A stretch of DNA of 36,912 nucleotides from Acidobacteria bacterium 28-1 (GCA_002050365.1 MWYZ01000079.1:1-36912); one strand, 5' to 3'. Positions 1 through 8,708 are shown, numbered from the stretch's first letter. The notes: generated from the sequence alone by a model not told the origin. Numbers and translations: made by a program.

Positions 1-302
1 ACACGGCACTGATTGCTGACCTCGCTTATCCCGAACCGGAGTTTGAAGAATTTCTCAAAGAGCAAAACACTCGTCTTCTTGTCGGGCGCAAAAAACCGAA
101 AGGTAAGGATTTAACCAAACAAGAAAAATATCACAACCGCTTAATTGCAAAATTCCGCCAACCGATTGAAAGTCTTTTTAATTGGATTAACGAGAAAACC
201 AACATCCAAACGGCTTCCAAAGTTCGCTCAGCGGACGGCTTGATGCTACACTGTTGGGGAAAACTGGCAGTTGCTTTCTTTCTACTCGTTTTCAACTACT
301 GA
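1..302 (+). CDS. DDE transposase, C-terminal fragment (5' end outside window)
   Basis: An open frame enters from the left edge and ends at TGA 300-302, giving about 99 residues. The tail contains FRQPIESLFNWINEKT followed by a conserved-looking end with GLMLHCWGKLAVAFFLL. This resembles the end of DDE transposases of the IS4/IS5/IS982 type, in which the last catalytic Glu lies in an R-x-x-I-E-x-x-F context (here the E of QPIESLF). I cannot assign the IS family with certainty because the N-terminal two thirds lie outside the window. No terminal inverted repeat could be paired for the same reason. Confidence 0.75.
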   Translation, partial: TALIADLAYPEPEFEEFLKEQNTRLLVGRKKPKGKDLTKQEKYHNRLIAKFRQPIESLFNWINEKTNIQTASKVRSADGLMLHCWGKLAVAFFLLVFNY

Positions 303-353
303 TTCGCATTAAAGTTTTCCTTTGCGAGTTTTGCGCCTTTGCGGGAAATTTTT

Positions 354-671
354 TCAGAAGAAAATCGCCCAAGTTGCAAAATCGTCGGTAAAGTTTTCAA
401 AATGATGCGAAACTTTGGCGGGAACGAAAAACGCATCGCCTGTTTCACAAGAAAAAGTTTTATCATCAATTGTCAATTCACCCCAACCACGAATTATAAA
501 ATAAAATTCATCTTCGTCGTGAAAAGTTTGATAATCCGTGCCGCGCGGCGCGAAAAACACGAGCGAAACATTTTTCTTTCTTAACGCTTCAACATCCCAA
601 ACGCCGCCTTTCCATTTTTCATCGGCGGGCGAAGGAAGTTTGGCTAAAAATTCTTCGAGGGTAAATTTCAT
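354..671 (-). CDS. Small cupin-domain protein
   Basis: A 105-residue protein that is a single cupin barrel. Motif 1 is visible as HDEDEFYFIIRGWGEL (around residues 51-66), with the H-x-D-x-D/E-E metal-ligand pattern, and motif 2 as GDAFFVPAKVSHHFEN (around 78-93) with the second His ligand. Such one-domain cupins bind a divalent metal and may be dioxygenases, isomerases or sensors, so no substrate can be read from the sequence. It lies downstream of the carboxyltransferase gene on the same strand with a 63-base gap that contains AT-rich degenerate repeats. The family call is good; the function is unknown. Confidence 0.8.
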   Translation of the reverse strand: MKFTLEEFLAKLPSPADEKWKGGVWDVEALRKKNVSLVFFAPRGTDYQTFHDEDEFYFIIRGWGELTIDDKTFSCETGDAFFVPAKVSHHFENFTDDFATWAIFF

Positions 672-734
672 GCAAGAGTTTCAGGTTTCGGGCAAAAAGA
701 ATCAGGCTTAAAATTTGAAATTTAAAACTTAAAA

Positions 735-2351
735 TTAAACTTGCGGCAAAACGAACGCGCCGATGTGCGGCTTGTCAGTGTTCAAGCAAGTTTCCAAAGC
801 CAAAATCAAACCGTCGCGCAAATTCTCCGGCGTAACAATCGCATCAACAAGTCCGCGCGCCGCCGCGTGTTTCGCGTCGAGTTCGCGGTCGTAAGTTTCG
901 CGCACCCGTTCCATTTCAGCTTCCGTTTGCGCGTCTGGCTCTTTCCCTTCTTTCTTGAGTTTCTCGATTTGCGTTCCGAAAATTGCCTGTGCCGCGCTGT
1001 CACCTTCCATCACGCCCATTCTACCGGTCGGAAGCGAGAAAATAAAATCCGGGTCAAAGCCTTGTCCAGCCATCGCATAATAGCCCGCGCCGGAAGCGTG
1101 ATTGACGGTCAAAACAAGTTTCGGAACAATTGCCGTCGCCATTGCCTCGACAAAATGTGCGCCCGCCCGAATAATTCCGGAATGCTCGGCTTCCGCACCG
1201 ACCATAAAACCGGAAACGTCCTGGACAAAAAGAAGCGGCGTAGAATGACGATTACAATTTTCGATAAAATACGCTGTTTTTTCCGCCGATTCGGTATAAA
1301 CGATGCCGCCGAATTTCGGTGGTTTTCCCGAAATTCGGCGCACCATTCCACGATGGTTGGCGATAATGCCGACGAGGATTCCGCCAATTCGCGCCGTGCC
1401 GCAAATCATTTCCTTTGCGTAATCGGCTTGAAATTCGTCGAGTTCGCCGTCGTCTAAAAAGCAATTTAAAACCTCGCGCATATTATACGGCGCACGATGG
1501 TCTTCCGGCAGAATTTCATAAAGTTTTTCCGGCTTGTTTTTTGGTTTTTTCGCTTCGATAATCGAAACTTTTGTTTCTTCTTTTCTCGGTAATTCGGAAA
1601 CTAATTGACGGATTTTTTCCAAACATTCTTTCTCATCTTTCGTGCGAAAATGCGCCACGCCGGAAATGGCGTTATGCGTCATCGCGCCGCCTAAACTCTC
1701 ATTGTCAATTGTCTGCCCGGTCGCGCCTTTAACGAGATTCGCGCCGCCCAAGCCCATAAACGAAGTGCCTTCGACCATCAAAATCACATCAGACAGTGCG
1801 GGCAAATATGCGCCGCCGGCAACGCACATACCCATTACCGCCGCAATCTGCGGAACTTTCAAATATCGGCGCATAATCGAATTATAATAAAAAATTCGCG
1901 CCGCGCCGTATTGTCCGGGAAAAACGCCGCCTTGATACGGCAAATTCACGCCCGCCGAATCAACCAGATAAACAATCGGCACGCGGTTTCGCATCGCAAT
2001 TTCCTGTGCGCGAAGAATTTTTTTAATCGTTTCCGGATACCACGCCCCCGCTTTTATCGTCGCGTCGTTCGCCACAACAACTGCTTCGCGCCCGTGAATT
2101 TTGCCGATGGAAGTTATAACGGCGGCGGCAGGTGCTTGTCCTCCGTATTCGTCATAAGCGACGAGCAAACCGATTTCTTGGTTGTATGCGTCTTCGTCGA
2201 AAAGAAGCGCGATTCTTTCGCGGGCAGTCAATTTTCCCTGTCGGTGAATCTTTTCGATTTTCTCCGCGCCGCCGCCCAAACGTAATTTGCGTTCGAGCCG
2301 TAGATATTCGTCGCTTAATTCTAGAAGGCGAGGTTTCTTTTGATTTTTCAT
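735..2351 (-). CDS. Acyl-CoA carboxylase, carboxyltransferase (beta) subunit
   Basis: A 538-residue carboxyltransferase of the propionyl/methylcrotonyl-CoA carboxylase beta family, which transfers CO2 from carboxybiotin to an acyl-CoA in the cytoplasm. The first half has KIHRQGKLTARERIALL, DSAGVNLPYQGGVFP and an oxyanion-hole-like GMCVAGGAYLPALSD. The second half has ISGKPPKFGGIVY, a VQDVSGFMVG motif and the MEGDSAAQAIFG acyl-CoA region. The N-lobe resembles methylcrotonyl-CoA carboxylase MccB more than PccB, but substrate is not decided. A longer frame opens at 2450, but the ATG at 2351 begins a normal family N-terminus (MKNQKKPRLLELSDEY), so I chose it. No biotin carboxylase subunit is encoded nearby, so its partner must be elsewhere. 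Confidence 0.93.
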   Translation of the reverse strand: MKNQKKPRLLELSDEYLRLERKLRLGGGAEKIEKIHRQGKLTARERIALLFDEDAYNQEIGLLVAYDEYGGQAPAAAVITSIGKIHGREAVVVANDATIKAGAWYPETIKKILRAQEIAMRNRVPIVYLVDSAGVNLPYQGGVFPGQYGAARIFYYNSIMRRYLKVPQIAAVMGMCVAGGAYLPALSDVILMVEGTSFMGLGGANLVKGATGQTIDNESLGGAMTHNAISGVAHFRTKDEKECLEKIRQLVSELPRKEETKVSIIEAKKPKNKPEKLYEILPEDHRAPYNMREVLNCFLDDGELDEFQADYAKEMICGTARIGGILVGIIANHRGMVRRISGKPPKFGGIVYTESAEKTAYFIENCNRHSTPLLFVQDVSGFMVGAEAEHSGIIRAGAHFVEAMATAIVPKLVLTVNHASGAGYYAMAGQGFDPDFIFSLPTGRMGVMEGDSAAQAIFGTQIEKLKKEGKEPDAQTEAEMERVRETYDRELDAKHAAARGLVDAIVTPENLRDGLILALETCLNTDKPHIGAFVLPQV

Positions 2352-2501
2352 TAAGACTTTCGGTTTCCGACTTATTTTTATAAAACTTTTATTTAGATTT
2401 AATAAAATATCACAAGATTTTTTGTCGCGCCAAAATCCTGTTAGAATCATTCAATTTGATAATGCAGACTGAGTTTTTCAATATTATTAAATTTTCAAAC
2501 G

Positions 2502-3218
2502 ATGATTGACATCAACCACATTTTGCGACGCGCAATTGATTTTTTCGGCAGCATTCGGCTCGCGCTCGGCTCGGTATTATTTTTCGGAATGGCTCTGGCA
2601 CTCGCCGCTCTATTTTTTTTCGCTTGGATGGCGGACGAAATAATGGAAGGCGATACGCTTCGTTTAGACGAATATATTCGCGGATTCGTTCATCAGTTTG
2701 CCTTTCCCACGCTGACAATCTTGATGCAGATTGCAAGTTTTCTCGGTTCGACACTTTTCTTGACATTGCTCGGAATCAGCATTGTTATTACTCTTTACCT
2801 AAATAAGCATCGGCGCGGCGCGATAATTTTCACAATCACAACGATTGGCGCAAGCCTTTTACTCGCTTCACTCAAAATCGCTTTCCGACGCGCTCGCCCC
2901 GAACCGTTTTTCGATACGATTCTGCCCGCCTCCTATAGTTTTCCGAGCGGGCATTCGCTCGCTTCATTCTGTTTTTACGGAGCTTTAGCAGCGATTATCA
3001 CTGTGCGAATTGAAAAATTCCGGTTGAAAATACTCGTTTGGTTAGCAGCGACAATTCTGATTTTGCTCATCGGAATTTCGCGCATTTATCTCGGCGTTCA
3101 TTATCCGAGCGATGTTTTAGCAGGATTTGCAGTCGGGTTAATTTGGGTGATAACGATTGCCGTCGGCGACAAATTAATTCACGCGAAAGACAAGAATATT
3201 AAGGGTAATAAAAAATAA
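2502..3218 (+). CDS. PAP2-family membrane phosphatase
   Basis: A 238-residue integral membrane protein of the type 2 phosphatidic acid phosphatase (PAP2) superfamily. It has several hydrophobic segments (about 20-42, 72-100, 108-125, 155-168, 178-192, 205-222). All three phosphatase motifs are present: K125-x6-R132-P133, PSGH at 148-151, and SR at 193-194 with H200 and D204. The family removes phosphate from lipid phosphates such as phosphatidic acid or undecaprenyl diphosphate at the outer face of the inner membrane. Which lipid is used here cannot be told. It is divergent from the carboxylase gene, with about 150 bases between the two starts. Confidence 0.92.
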   Translation: MIDINHILRRAIDFFGSIRLALGSVLFFGMALALAALFFFAWMADEIMEGDTLRLDEYIRGFVHQFAFPTLTILMQIASFLGSTLFLTLLGISIVITLYLNKHRRGAIIFTITTIGASLLLASLKIAFRRARPEPFFDTILPASYSFPSGHSLASFCFYGALAAIITVRIEKFRLKILVWLAATILILLIGISRIYLGVHYPSDVLAGFAVGLIWVITIAVGDKLIHAKDKNIKGNKK

Positions 3219-3300
3219 TGAATTTCGTTTTTATAATTATCCAAATTTGAGAGAATCAAAAGTTGTGTCGCCCACTCATAAATTTCCTTCCACATAAAAT

Positions 3301-3486
3301 TTAAGCGGCTTTTTCAAGTTGGTTGAGCATTGCGCGGGTGCGGATTTTCATTCGTTCGATAGCTTTTTGGTCATTGTCCATTTTCTCTTTATTTCTTTTG
3401 ACTTCATCGAAAATTTTATGCACTTTCGCTTTGATTGGTTCGGTTTCCTTAGCCGATAATTGTTCGTCAACGATTATATTTTGCAT
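3301..3486 (-). CDS. Very small charged protein, unknown
   Basis: A 61-residue, highly charged and probably helical protein (MQNIIVDEQLSAKETEPIKA at the start). A good Shine-Dalgarno AAGAGGT lies about 8 bases upstream of the ATG, which supports real expression despite the short length. The C-terminal half has spaced hydrophobic residues between Lys/Glu pairs, compatible with one long amphipathic helix. It follows another tiny gene (3577-3732) on the same strand. The pair has the size and layout of small regulatory or antitoxin genes, but no family is recognised. Confidence 0.5.
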   Translation of the reverse strand: MQNIIVDEQLSAKETEPIKAKVHKIFDEVKRNKEKMDNDQKAIERMKIRTRAMLNQLEKAA

Positions 3487-3576
3487 AGCTTTTTACCTCT
3501 TGAAAATTTTGGCACGGGTTTATTTCTAAAATTGCTCTTTCGTCTTAACCTCTCGGTCAAATCTTCTTCTTTTTCT

Positions 3577-3732
3577 TCACGCCCAGCCCAAAATGCCTAA
3601 AACATCGTCAAACGCGCTTTTCTTTTTGTTCAGATTTTCTAACTCACGAAGGAGTTTTTCAGCATCTTGTTTGTTCTCTACGCGAAAATTGCGATTGACT
3701 TTAAGCGGAATTTCGATTGTAAGACTTCCCAT
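3577..3732 (-). CDS. 51-residue antitoxin-like protein
   Basis: ATG at 3732 is preceded by a strong GAGGA five bases upstream, and the frame stops at TGA 3577-3579. The product starts MGSLTIEIPLKVNRNFRVEN, a beta strand like the DNA-binding start of ribbon-helix-helix or AbrB-like antitoxins. A Lys/Glu helix follows and the protein ends FDDVLGILGWA. The short C-terminal DDVLGIL tail resembles the toxin-binding tail of antitoxins paired with PIN-domain toxins, but no PIN gene follows. It may be an orphan antitoxin. The sequence is seen directly; the functional call is a weak inference. Confidence 0.5.
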   Translation of the reverse strand: MGSLTIEIPLKVNRNFRVENKQDAEKLLRELENLNKKKSAFDDVLGILGWA

Positions 3733-3768
3733 AAATTTTTCCTCAAAACGGATTTTAACACACTTATA

Positions 3769-5124
3769 TCATTCCTTTTCCCGAATAATAAACGTCGGCA
3801 CCATTCCGCCGCCCGACGAAACATTCGCCAATTCCGACGAAGACAGTCGCGTAAATGCCGAACCGACAACGCCATTAAAGAGAAGCGGGTCGAGGTCAAC
3901 GAGTTGCTCAATCATCTGCCAATTGCCCACCGCGTCAAGCATCGGAAACATTTCCTTTGAGGTTTGCACGCGCTCCTGAACGAGATAATCGCCGTTTTCG
4001 AGTGCGACATTTATCGCTTTGTCCCACTCTTCGTCAGTTGAAGCCCAGCCGATATAAATGCCGTGTCCGCCGTAATCGTCGTTAGGTTTTAAGACCAGTT
4101 TGGCTTTATTGGCGCGTGTCCATTCGACCAATTCAATCGTTTCGTTCCGGTTGATGGTTTTTTCTTCGCGGAATTTTCGCGTCCAGGGAATGTGTGCCTG
4201 AATCGCGTTTAGTTCGGCTTCATTGAAAAGGTGTGCGTAACGCTCATTTGTCAAAACGGCGAAAATAGCTTTTTTGTGGACGATTTTCGAGCGAAAGTTA
4301 TTGACTAGACAAACCGCGCCGGCGCGATAAGCATTCAGTAAAGCCGGCGCAGATTCGATAATCGGCAGATATTCGTTGACCAGCAGGCGTTTATAAACGA
4401 TGTCCACGACCGCTTCTTTGTAAAGCAGATTTTTGCCGTCGAATTCGAGTTCGTCAGGCGAACAGATAAACGTCGTGTAACCGTTCGTTTGAAAATAATT
4501 CTGAAAGAGTTCAAATTCCTGCTGCGTCGGCAAATCCTTCAAATCAACAATCGCAATGACGGGATTTTTTTCAGGTTCGTGTCCGAGAAATTCTTCGTAA
4601 GCGCGAACCAAAACGTCGAGCATTTTCGGACGACCTTCAAAACCCTGCACGTCGTATTTTTCCGAAAACTTCTGCATAATCGGCAAAGATTTGAAAATCT
4701 CAGTTGCTGAATCTGCATAAGCAATTCCCGCCGGACTTTCGCCGTTGAGTTCGACAAACGAGTAAGAATTTTCCGTTAGAAAAGAATCGAGCCGCGCCGT
4801 CGGCGAAACCCGCGCGTATTTCGGGTCAATCGCCACCAAATCTTTTTCAATGTCGGTAATGCCGAGTTCGTTCAACATCTCGTCGTTCCCGATTGCCGCG
4901 TCTTTCACCTTTTGCAAAGCCGACCAGACGGTTTCGCAGATGGAAACGACGCGCCGCCAATCCGATTCCAAAACAAAATGCGGACGTAGATACGGCGATA
5001 AACGCCGACCACCGAAAATCAGCTTTGCGTCTTCCAAACCTTCGTCCAACGCGAGCCGTGACGATTCGGCTAAATCGAAATCTTCAAGTAGTTGGTGATA
5101 ATGTGCAACGGCTTCTTTTAGCAT
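3769..5124 (-). CDS. Circularly permuted-type ATP-grasp protein
   Basis: About 451 residues. The C-terminal half shows an ATP-grasp fold: LVLKPNDDYGGHGIYIGW (nucleotide-binding Lys and Gly-rich loop), then YLVQERVQ, and a late acidic DPLLFNG stretch. The N-terminal half contains SFVELNGESPAGIAYAD, which resembles the glutathionylspermidine synthase/CP-ATP-grasp type 2 families. Such enzymes join a carboxylate to an amine using ATP, often for peptide-like modifications; the substrate is unknown. An upstream ATG at 5145 would overlap the preceding gene, so the ATG at 5124, four bases after that gene's stop, is preferred and suggests translational coupling. The protein ends with a Ser-rich region and SSGGGMVPTFII. 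Confidence 0.75.
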   Translation of the reverse strand: MLKEAVAHYHQLLEDFDLAESSRLALDEGLEDAKLIFGGRRLSPYLRPHFVLESDWRRVVSICETVWSALQKVKDAAIGNDEMLNELGITDIEKDLVAIDPKYARVSPTARLDSFLTENSYSFVELNGESPAGIAYADSATEIFKSLPIMQKFSEKYDVQGFEGRPKMLDVLVRAYEEFLGHEPEKNPVIAIVDLKDLPTQQEFELFQNYFQTNGYTTFICSPDELEFDGKNLLYKEAVVDIVYKRLLVNEYLPIIESAPALLNAYRAGAVCLVNNFRSKIVHKKAIFAVLTNERYAHLFNEAELNAIQAHIPWTRKFREEKTINRNETIELVEWTRANKAKLVLKPNDDYGGHGIYIGWASTDEEWDKAINVALENGDYLVQERVQTSKEMFPMLDAVGNWQMIEQLVDLDPLLFNGVVGSAFTRLSSSELANVSSGGGMVPTFIIREKE

Positions 5125-5128
5125 ATTT

Positions 5129-5500
5129 TTATTTGTTAAAAACAACAGGTATCATTTTATACAAACCAACAATTGAATCTTCACTTCCGTTTCTTAAATG
5201 TTTTTCAGTTTTAGCAGATGGATATACAGCCTTCTTACTATCGAAGATTATGCCAAATCCGTTTTCGCTTATTTTCCATTCTCCGCCAAAATTACGTCTT
5301 ATACATTCTCCAAGAAATGAACCTAAAATGTTCGTCATTTTTTCGACGGTTTCTTCGTCAAAATCTTTGCGGTTTCTTTCTATATAACCGTCGAGCCATT
5401 CGACCGATTTTTCATCGTAATCGAGTTGAACACCGCACATTCGCCCGACTCCGTTTATGACAAGTTCCGCATTTTCTTCTATCTCTTTTAACTGATTCAT
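5129..5500 (-). CDS. Hypothetical protein, DUF3806-like
   Basis: A 123-residue soluble protein with no signal peptide or membrane segment. The pattern of residues 37-80 (YIERNRKDFDEETVEKMTNI then LGSFLGECIRRNFGGEW) resembles DUF3806-like small proteins, in which an N-terminal helix is followed by a conserved LG-x-x-x-GE and GG-x-W block. That assignment is from memory of the pattern and is tentative. The stop lies four bases before the ATP-grasp gene, so the two are probably one transcript and may act together. Some proteins of this general shape are immunity or housekeeping accessory proteins, but nothing here decides. Confidence 0.6.
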   Translation of the reverse strand: MNQLKEIEENAELVINGVGRMCGVQLDYDEKSVEWLDGYIERNRKDFDEETVEKMTNILGSFLGECIRRNFGGEWKISENGFGIIFDSKKAVYPSAKTEKHLRNGSEDSIVGLYKMIPVVFNK

Positions 5501-5545
5501 TTATTTGTCAGGTTCTTGATTGACCATCCAATATTTCAACATAAT

Positions 5546-5797
5546 TTAACAAATGCGGCGGTAATGCGCTTCATAAAGCGATAAAACTCCCTGAGCAATC
5601 AGTCCGATTGATGCGATAAACAACAAGACTTTTCCGTAATAGCTTTGAGCGAGCGTCAGCAATGCGCCGTCGAGTCCGTTCGTGTAAAACCCGAAGCGGG
5701 CGAGCGTTTTCGTGTAAGGATGGCGGACGGTTTCTTCTGCCGCTTTAACCGTTTCCTCAATCGTTTCGCTGACCGCCTGCTTAGTCTCATCATTCAT
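5546..5797 (-). CDS. Short DUF1206-like membrane protein
   Basis: An 83-residue protein. Residues 1-28 are a charged N-terminus (EETVKAAEETVRHP). ARFGFYTNG then matches the start of a DUF1206 repeat, and GKVLLFIASIGLIAQGVLSLYEA followed by HYRRI matches the end of the last DUF1206 repeat. Full DUF1206 proteins normally carry three two-helix repeats and are around 250 residues or more. This one reads as an N-terminus joined directly to a C-terminus with the middle missing, leaving about one or two membrane segments. It is in one frame without stops, so it could be expressed, or be a deletion remnant. Confidence 0.6.
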   Translation of the reverse strand: MNDETKQAVSETIEETVKAAEETVRHPYTKTLARFGFYTNGLDGALLTLAQSYYGKVLLFIASIGLIAQGVLSLYEAHYRRIC

Positions 5798-5849
5798 TTA
5801 GGTTTTGTTGCCGGATAAAAGCGGAATTCTAATAATCTTCCCTGTTGTT

Positions 5850-6440
5850 TTAAGTTTTCTTTTGCGCGTTCGCCGCTTTTTTATTCAGCCATTTCGCCCA
5901 GCGTTCCATATACGGGCGCAGCGGTTTGAAAAGTTTTGCGCGGCGGCTGTTTGCCGTCTGCTTTTCGCTCCAATCCTTCAAATTTTTCTGCGCGTATTGC
6001 CGGATTTGCGGTTCGAGATTTCCCCTTTTCACCGAATGTCGCAACGTTAAATAATAATGCTGTCCGACGAGGGAAAAAATCAGTCCGGCGAGATTACTTT
6101 TAAACGAAGTTTTCGCCATCCACCGCTTGCCGAAATTCTCGGTCGGCTGCAACAATGCGCCGACGGAAATCTCCAGCCACGCATTCTTGTTCTGGATTTT
6201 CGGATGATAAAGTCCGGGAAGGTCGCCTTTTATCGGCACGGGCGAATTTTTCAACTGCGGATTGTTGATAAAATCCACCAGCCGAATTCTTTCCAGCCCG
6301 CGCTGATGCTCGGTCGGCAGATGAGCGAAAATTTTGCGGATATTTTCTTCCGTGTCTTTCGGCAAAGCTATCGTTGATTGATTTTCTATCTTTAACTCAG
6401 AAGTTTTCACGCTTCTGATGCCTGCTGTTTTGATTGCCAT
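5850..6440 (-). CDS. Hypothetical protein, unrecognised
   Basis: A 196-residue basic protein. The middle is more hydrophobic (FKSNLAGLIFSLVGQHYYLT, around residues 112-131), possibly a buried helix. The N-terminal part contains a patterned region (EENIRKIFAHLPTEHQRGLE then RIRLVDFINNP). The C-terminal 50 residues are rich in Lys and Arg and end in a low-complexity KKAANAQKKT tail. The first segment somewhat recalls zincin-like or integrative-element accessory proteins that contain LP-x-x-H. I do not claim that, because no complete metal motif is visible. It is divergent from lpxC across a 176-base gap that likely holds both promoters. Confidence 0.55.
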   Translation of the reverse strand: MAIKTAGIRSVKTSELKIENQSTIALPKDTEENIRKIFAHLPTEHQRGLERIRLVDFINNPQLKNSPVPIKGDLPGLYHPKIQNKNAWLEISVGALLQPTENFGKRWMAKTSFKSNLAGLIFSLVGQHYYLTLRHSVKRGNLEPQIRQYAQKNLKDWSEKQTANSRRAKLFKPLRPYMERWAKWLNKKAANAQKKT

Positions 6441-6616
6441 AACTTTTAATAAATTGTAAATCCTAAATCGTCAATAGTAAATTAAGCCACAAAGTTGTTG
6501 TCGATACGCAACAAAATTAAAGTGTAAACCAGAAAATATAAAGTTCTTGATTCAATTTTACAACAATTTACGCATTCGGCGAATCTTGGCATAATCTTTG
6601 TTTAGAAAAACTTCGG

Positions 6617-7471
6617 ATGGTCAGACAAAAAACTATTTCCCAATCAGTCGCAACACGCGGCATCGGTTTGCACACCGCCGTTAAGGTTAATCTTCGGCTC
6701 AAACCCGCGCCTGAAAACACCGGCTACATTTTCGTCCGCACGGATTTAGACAATTTTGAAATTCCCGCGTCCGCCGAATATATTTCACATTGCAGTTATG
6801 CAACGACGCTTTTGCGACGAGGTGTGATTTTGTCCACGACCGAACATCTGCTTGCCGCTTTGCGCGGCGCGGGCGTGGACAATTGTTTTCTCGAAATTGA
6901 TAATCTGGAAATTCCGATTATGGACGGCTCATCGGAAAATTTTCTCGAATTGATAGAGCAAGCCGGAACAATCGAACAAAACGCCCCGCGTAGGTTTTTG
7001 AAAATTAAGCAAACGGTTGAATTCGAGCAAGGCGATAGAAGAATTTCGGTTCAGCCGTGCGGAAATTATGAAATCGAATGCTCGATAGATTTTCCGCATC
7101 CGTTTATTAAACGGCAAAATTTCAATTTTACATTGAGCAACGGTTCGTTCGGGCGTGAAATCGCTTCGGCGCGGACGTTTGGTTTTACGACCGAAATCGA
7201 AATGCTTCGCAAGGCAAATCTCGCGCTCGGCGGCTCGCTCGACAACGCGATTGTTCTCACGCCCGAAGGAATGCTTAACGAAAATCCGCTTCGTTTTCCA
7301 AACGAATTCGTCCGCCACAAGATTCTCGATATTGTCGGCGATTTCGCGCTGCTCGGAATGCCGATTCTCGGCAAAATCAAAGCCGAAAAAAGCGGACATT
7401 CGGTTCACGCTTCCTTGATGTCGAAGCTGCTAAAAACAGAGTCGGCGTGGGAAATCGTCGAAAATGTTTAG
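6617..7471 (+). CDS. lpxC: UDP-3-O-acyl-N-acetylglucosamine deacetylase
   Basis: A 284-residue protein matching LpxC, the zinc deacetylase that commits UDP-3-O-acyl-GlcNAc to lipid A synthesis in the cytoplasm. Zinc ligands are visible: H77 in STTEHLLAALRGAGVDN, then H234 and D238 in RHKILDIVGD. The general acid is H261 in KSGHSVHAS. The N-terminal domain starts with the typical RQKTISQSVATRGIGLH. Length is slightly short compared with about 300 residues in proteobacteria, but all core motifs are present. It stands alone here, with the next gene convergent. Its presence is the best evidence that the host has an LPS-type outer membrane. Confidence 0.96.
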   Translation: MVRQKTISQSVATRGIGLHTAVKVNLRLKPAPENTGYIFVRTDLDNFEIPASAEYISHCSYATTLLRRGVILSTTEHLLAALRGAGVDNCFLEIDNLEIPIMDGSSENFLELIEQAGTIEQNAPRRFLKIKQTVEFEQGDRRISVQPCGNYEIECSIDFPHPFIKRQNFNFTLSNGSFGREIASARTFGFTTEIEMLRKANLALGGSLDNAIVLTPEGMLNENPLRFPNEFVRHKILDIVGDFALLGMPILGKIKAEKSGHSVHASLMSKLLKTESAWEIVENV

Positions 7472-7514
7472 AGTTCTAAAAATAAACCGCGCCCGAAAAT
7501 AAAATCCTGCCAGT

Positions 7515-8708
7515 TTAATTCAATGCAAAATCCAAAGTAATCGCGTCGTGGTCCGAAAGCGGCAAATTGTCCGCGTCAACCAAATTCCCGACGGTTTGCG
7601 GTTTTCCTTTCGCTTTAATTCCCCTGCCGGCAAACCAATCGAGCCGCGCCGAAACTCGTCCGCCGACGCGCCGCGCCGCCCAAAAGATAAACGGGAAACA
7701 CCATTGCGGCACCCAATCGCCGAGATTTGTGTTATACGCGGAGTTTTCCATGTCGTAATGCAGAGTTCCCGCGCCCGTTTCATTGAGATTTTTATAATCG
7801 AAGCCGCGTTTTTCTAATTCACGAAAAAGTCCGCGTTCAAAATATCGGTCGGGAAACGGGTAATGATTTTTAACCATATTTTTCACGCCCATCAAAACGC
7901 GCCGAAAATAGCCGGCAATCGCGTGATTTGCCGTTTGCGCGTTATAGGTTGTTGTGTTCCAGTCGCCGCCGATGACGGTCGGCAAATCGGGCAAAGTTTC
8001 CAAATGGTCAAGCACGATTTTCATTTGCAAGCGCCGATGCCGACGGGACGAATGCGCGTCCAAATGCAAAGTTACGGCGCGAAAATCGCCCGCCGCGTGC
8101 TGGATGTCGGCGACCAAAGCACGCAGATGTCCGAGTCGCTTTTCTTTGCCGAACATTTTATCTTTCCCGTTTGGAAGCGGAACGGCGTGAGCATTTTTTA
8201 TCGGATATTTTGAAAACATCGCTAACCCGTGAAGCGATTTTGTGTTCTCGCCCGCGACATCGGATTCAATGCCGCTTCCCTTTTGCAAAGCGATATAGCA
8301 CGGCGCGAAAGCATAATTTAATTTTAATTCTCTCGCTAAATCTTGCGCGACGAAACGATTCGCGCTTCGCGCCATTCCATAATCGAGTTCAGTCAAAAGA
8401 AGTAAATCTTTATTCTTTAAGTCTTCGTGATTTTTCAGCGCACAGGCGATTCCTTCAAAACGATTGCCGCGCTCGATATTCCACGCCAAAGCACGAACGG
8501 TTTCAGCTTTCTCAAAAATTTTCGGCGCGAAATTTTCCTGCACGACGGCGTTTAAAATTCTTTCAACTTCCGTCCTAACGCTTTCATAAACGACGGAACC
8601 TTCCATTTCCTCAGTCGAATCAAAATTCAACAAATCAGTAAAGTGGCGTTTCAATTGATGTTCCAGCACAGCGGGTGAATGAGTTTGTAAAGCGAATTCC
8701 AAAACCAT
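7515..8708 (-). CDS. Endonuclease/exonuclease/phosphatase-fold protein
   Basis: A 397-residue protein with an EEP (DNase I-like) domain from about residue 90 onward. Signature pieces are in order: LAWNIERG, LLLLTELDYGM (metal-binding Glu), VTLHLDAHSS (catalytic His/Asp region), VIGGDWNTTTY (Asp/Asn) and LSDHDAITLDF (final catalytic Asp-His). The first 90 residues are an extra helical domain with no recognised match. The family cleaves phosphodiester or phosphomonoester bonds in nucleic acids, phosphoinositides or sphingolipids; the substrate is not evident. There is no signal peptide, so it is probably cytoplasmic. The gene converges with lpxC, with only 43 bases between the stops. Confidence 0.85.
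   Translation of the reverse strand: MVLEFALQTHSPAVLEHQLKRHFTDLLNFDSTEEMEGSVVYESVRTEVERILNAVVQENFAPKIFEKAETVRALAWNIERGNRFEGIACALKNHEDLKNKDLLLLTELDYGMARSANRFVAQDLARELKLNYAFAPCYIALQKGSGIESDVAGENTKSLHGLAMFSKYPIKNAHAVPLPNGKDKMFGKEKRLGHLRALVADIQHAAGDFRAVTLHLDAHSSRRHRRLQMKIVLDHLETLPDLPTVIGGDWNTTTYNAQTANHAIAGYFRRVLMGVKNMVKNHYPFPDRYFERGLFRELEKRGFDYKNLNETGAGTLHYDMENSAYNTNLGDWVPQWCFPFIFWAARRVGGRVSARLDWFAGRGIKAKGKPQTVGNLVDADNLPLSDHDAITLDFALN

Noticed and set aside
741..1457. A 238-codon forward frame opposite the carboxyltransferase gene
   Set aside because: It is antisense to a well-supported gene, is rich in Arg and Phe, and has no ribosome site or recognised motif.
6590..6606. A sigma-54-like TTGGCA followed by TTTGTT upstream of lpxC
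   Set aside because: The -12 element lacks the TTGC core and only one weak site is present. It is not enough to call a sigma-54 promoter.
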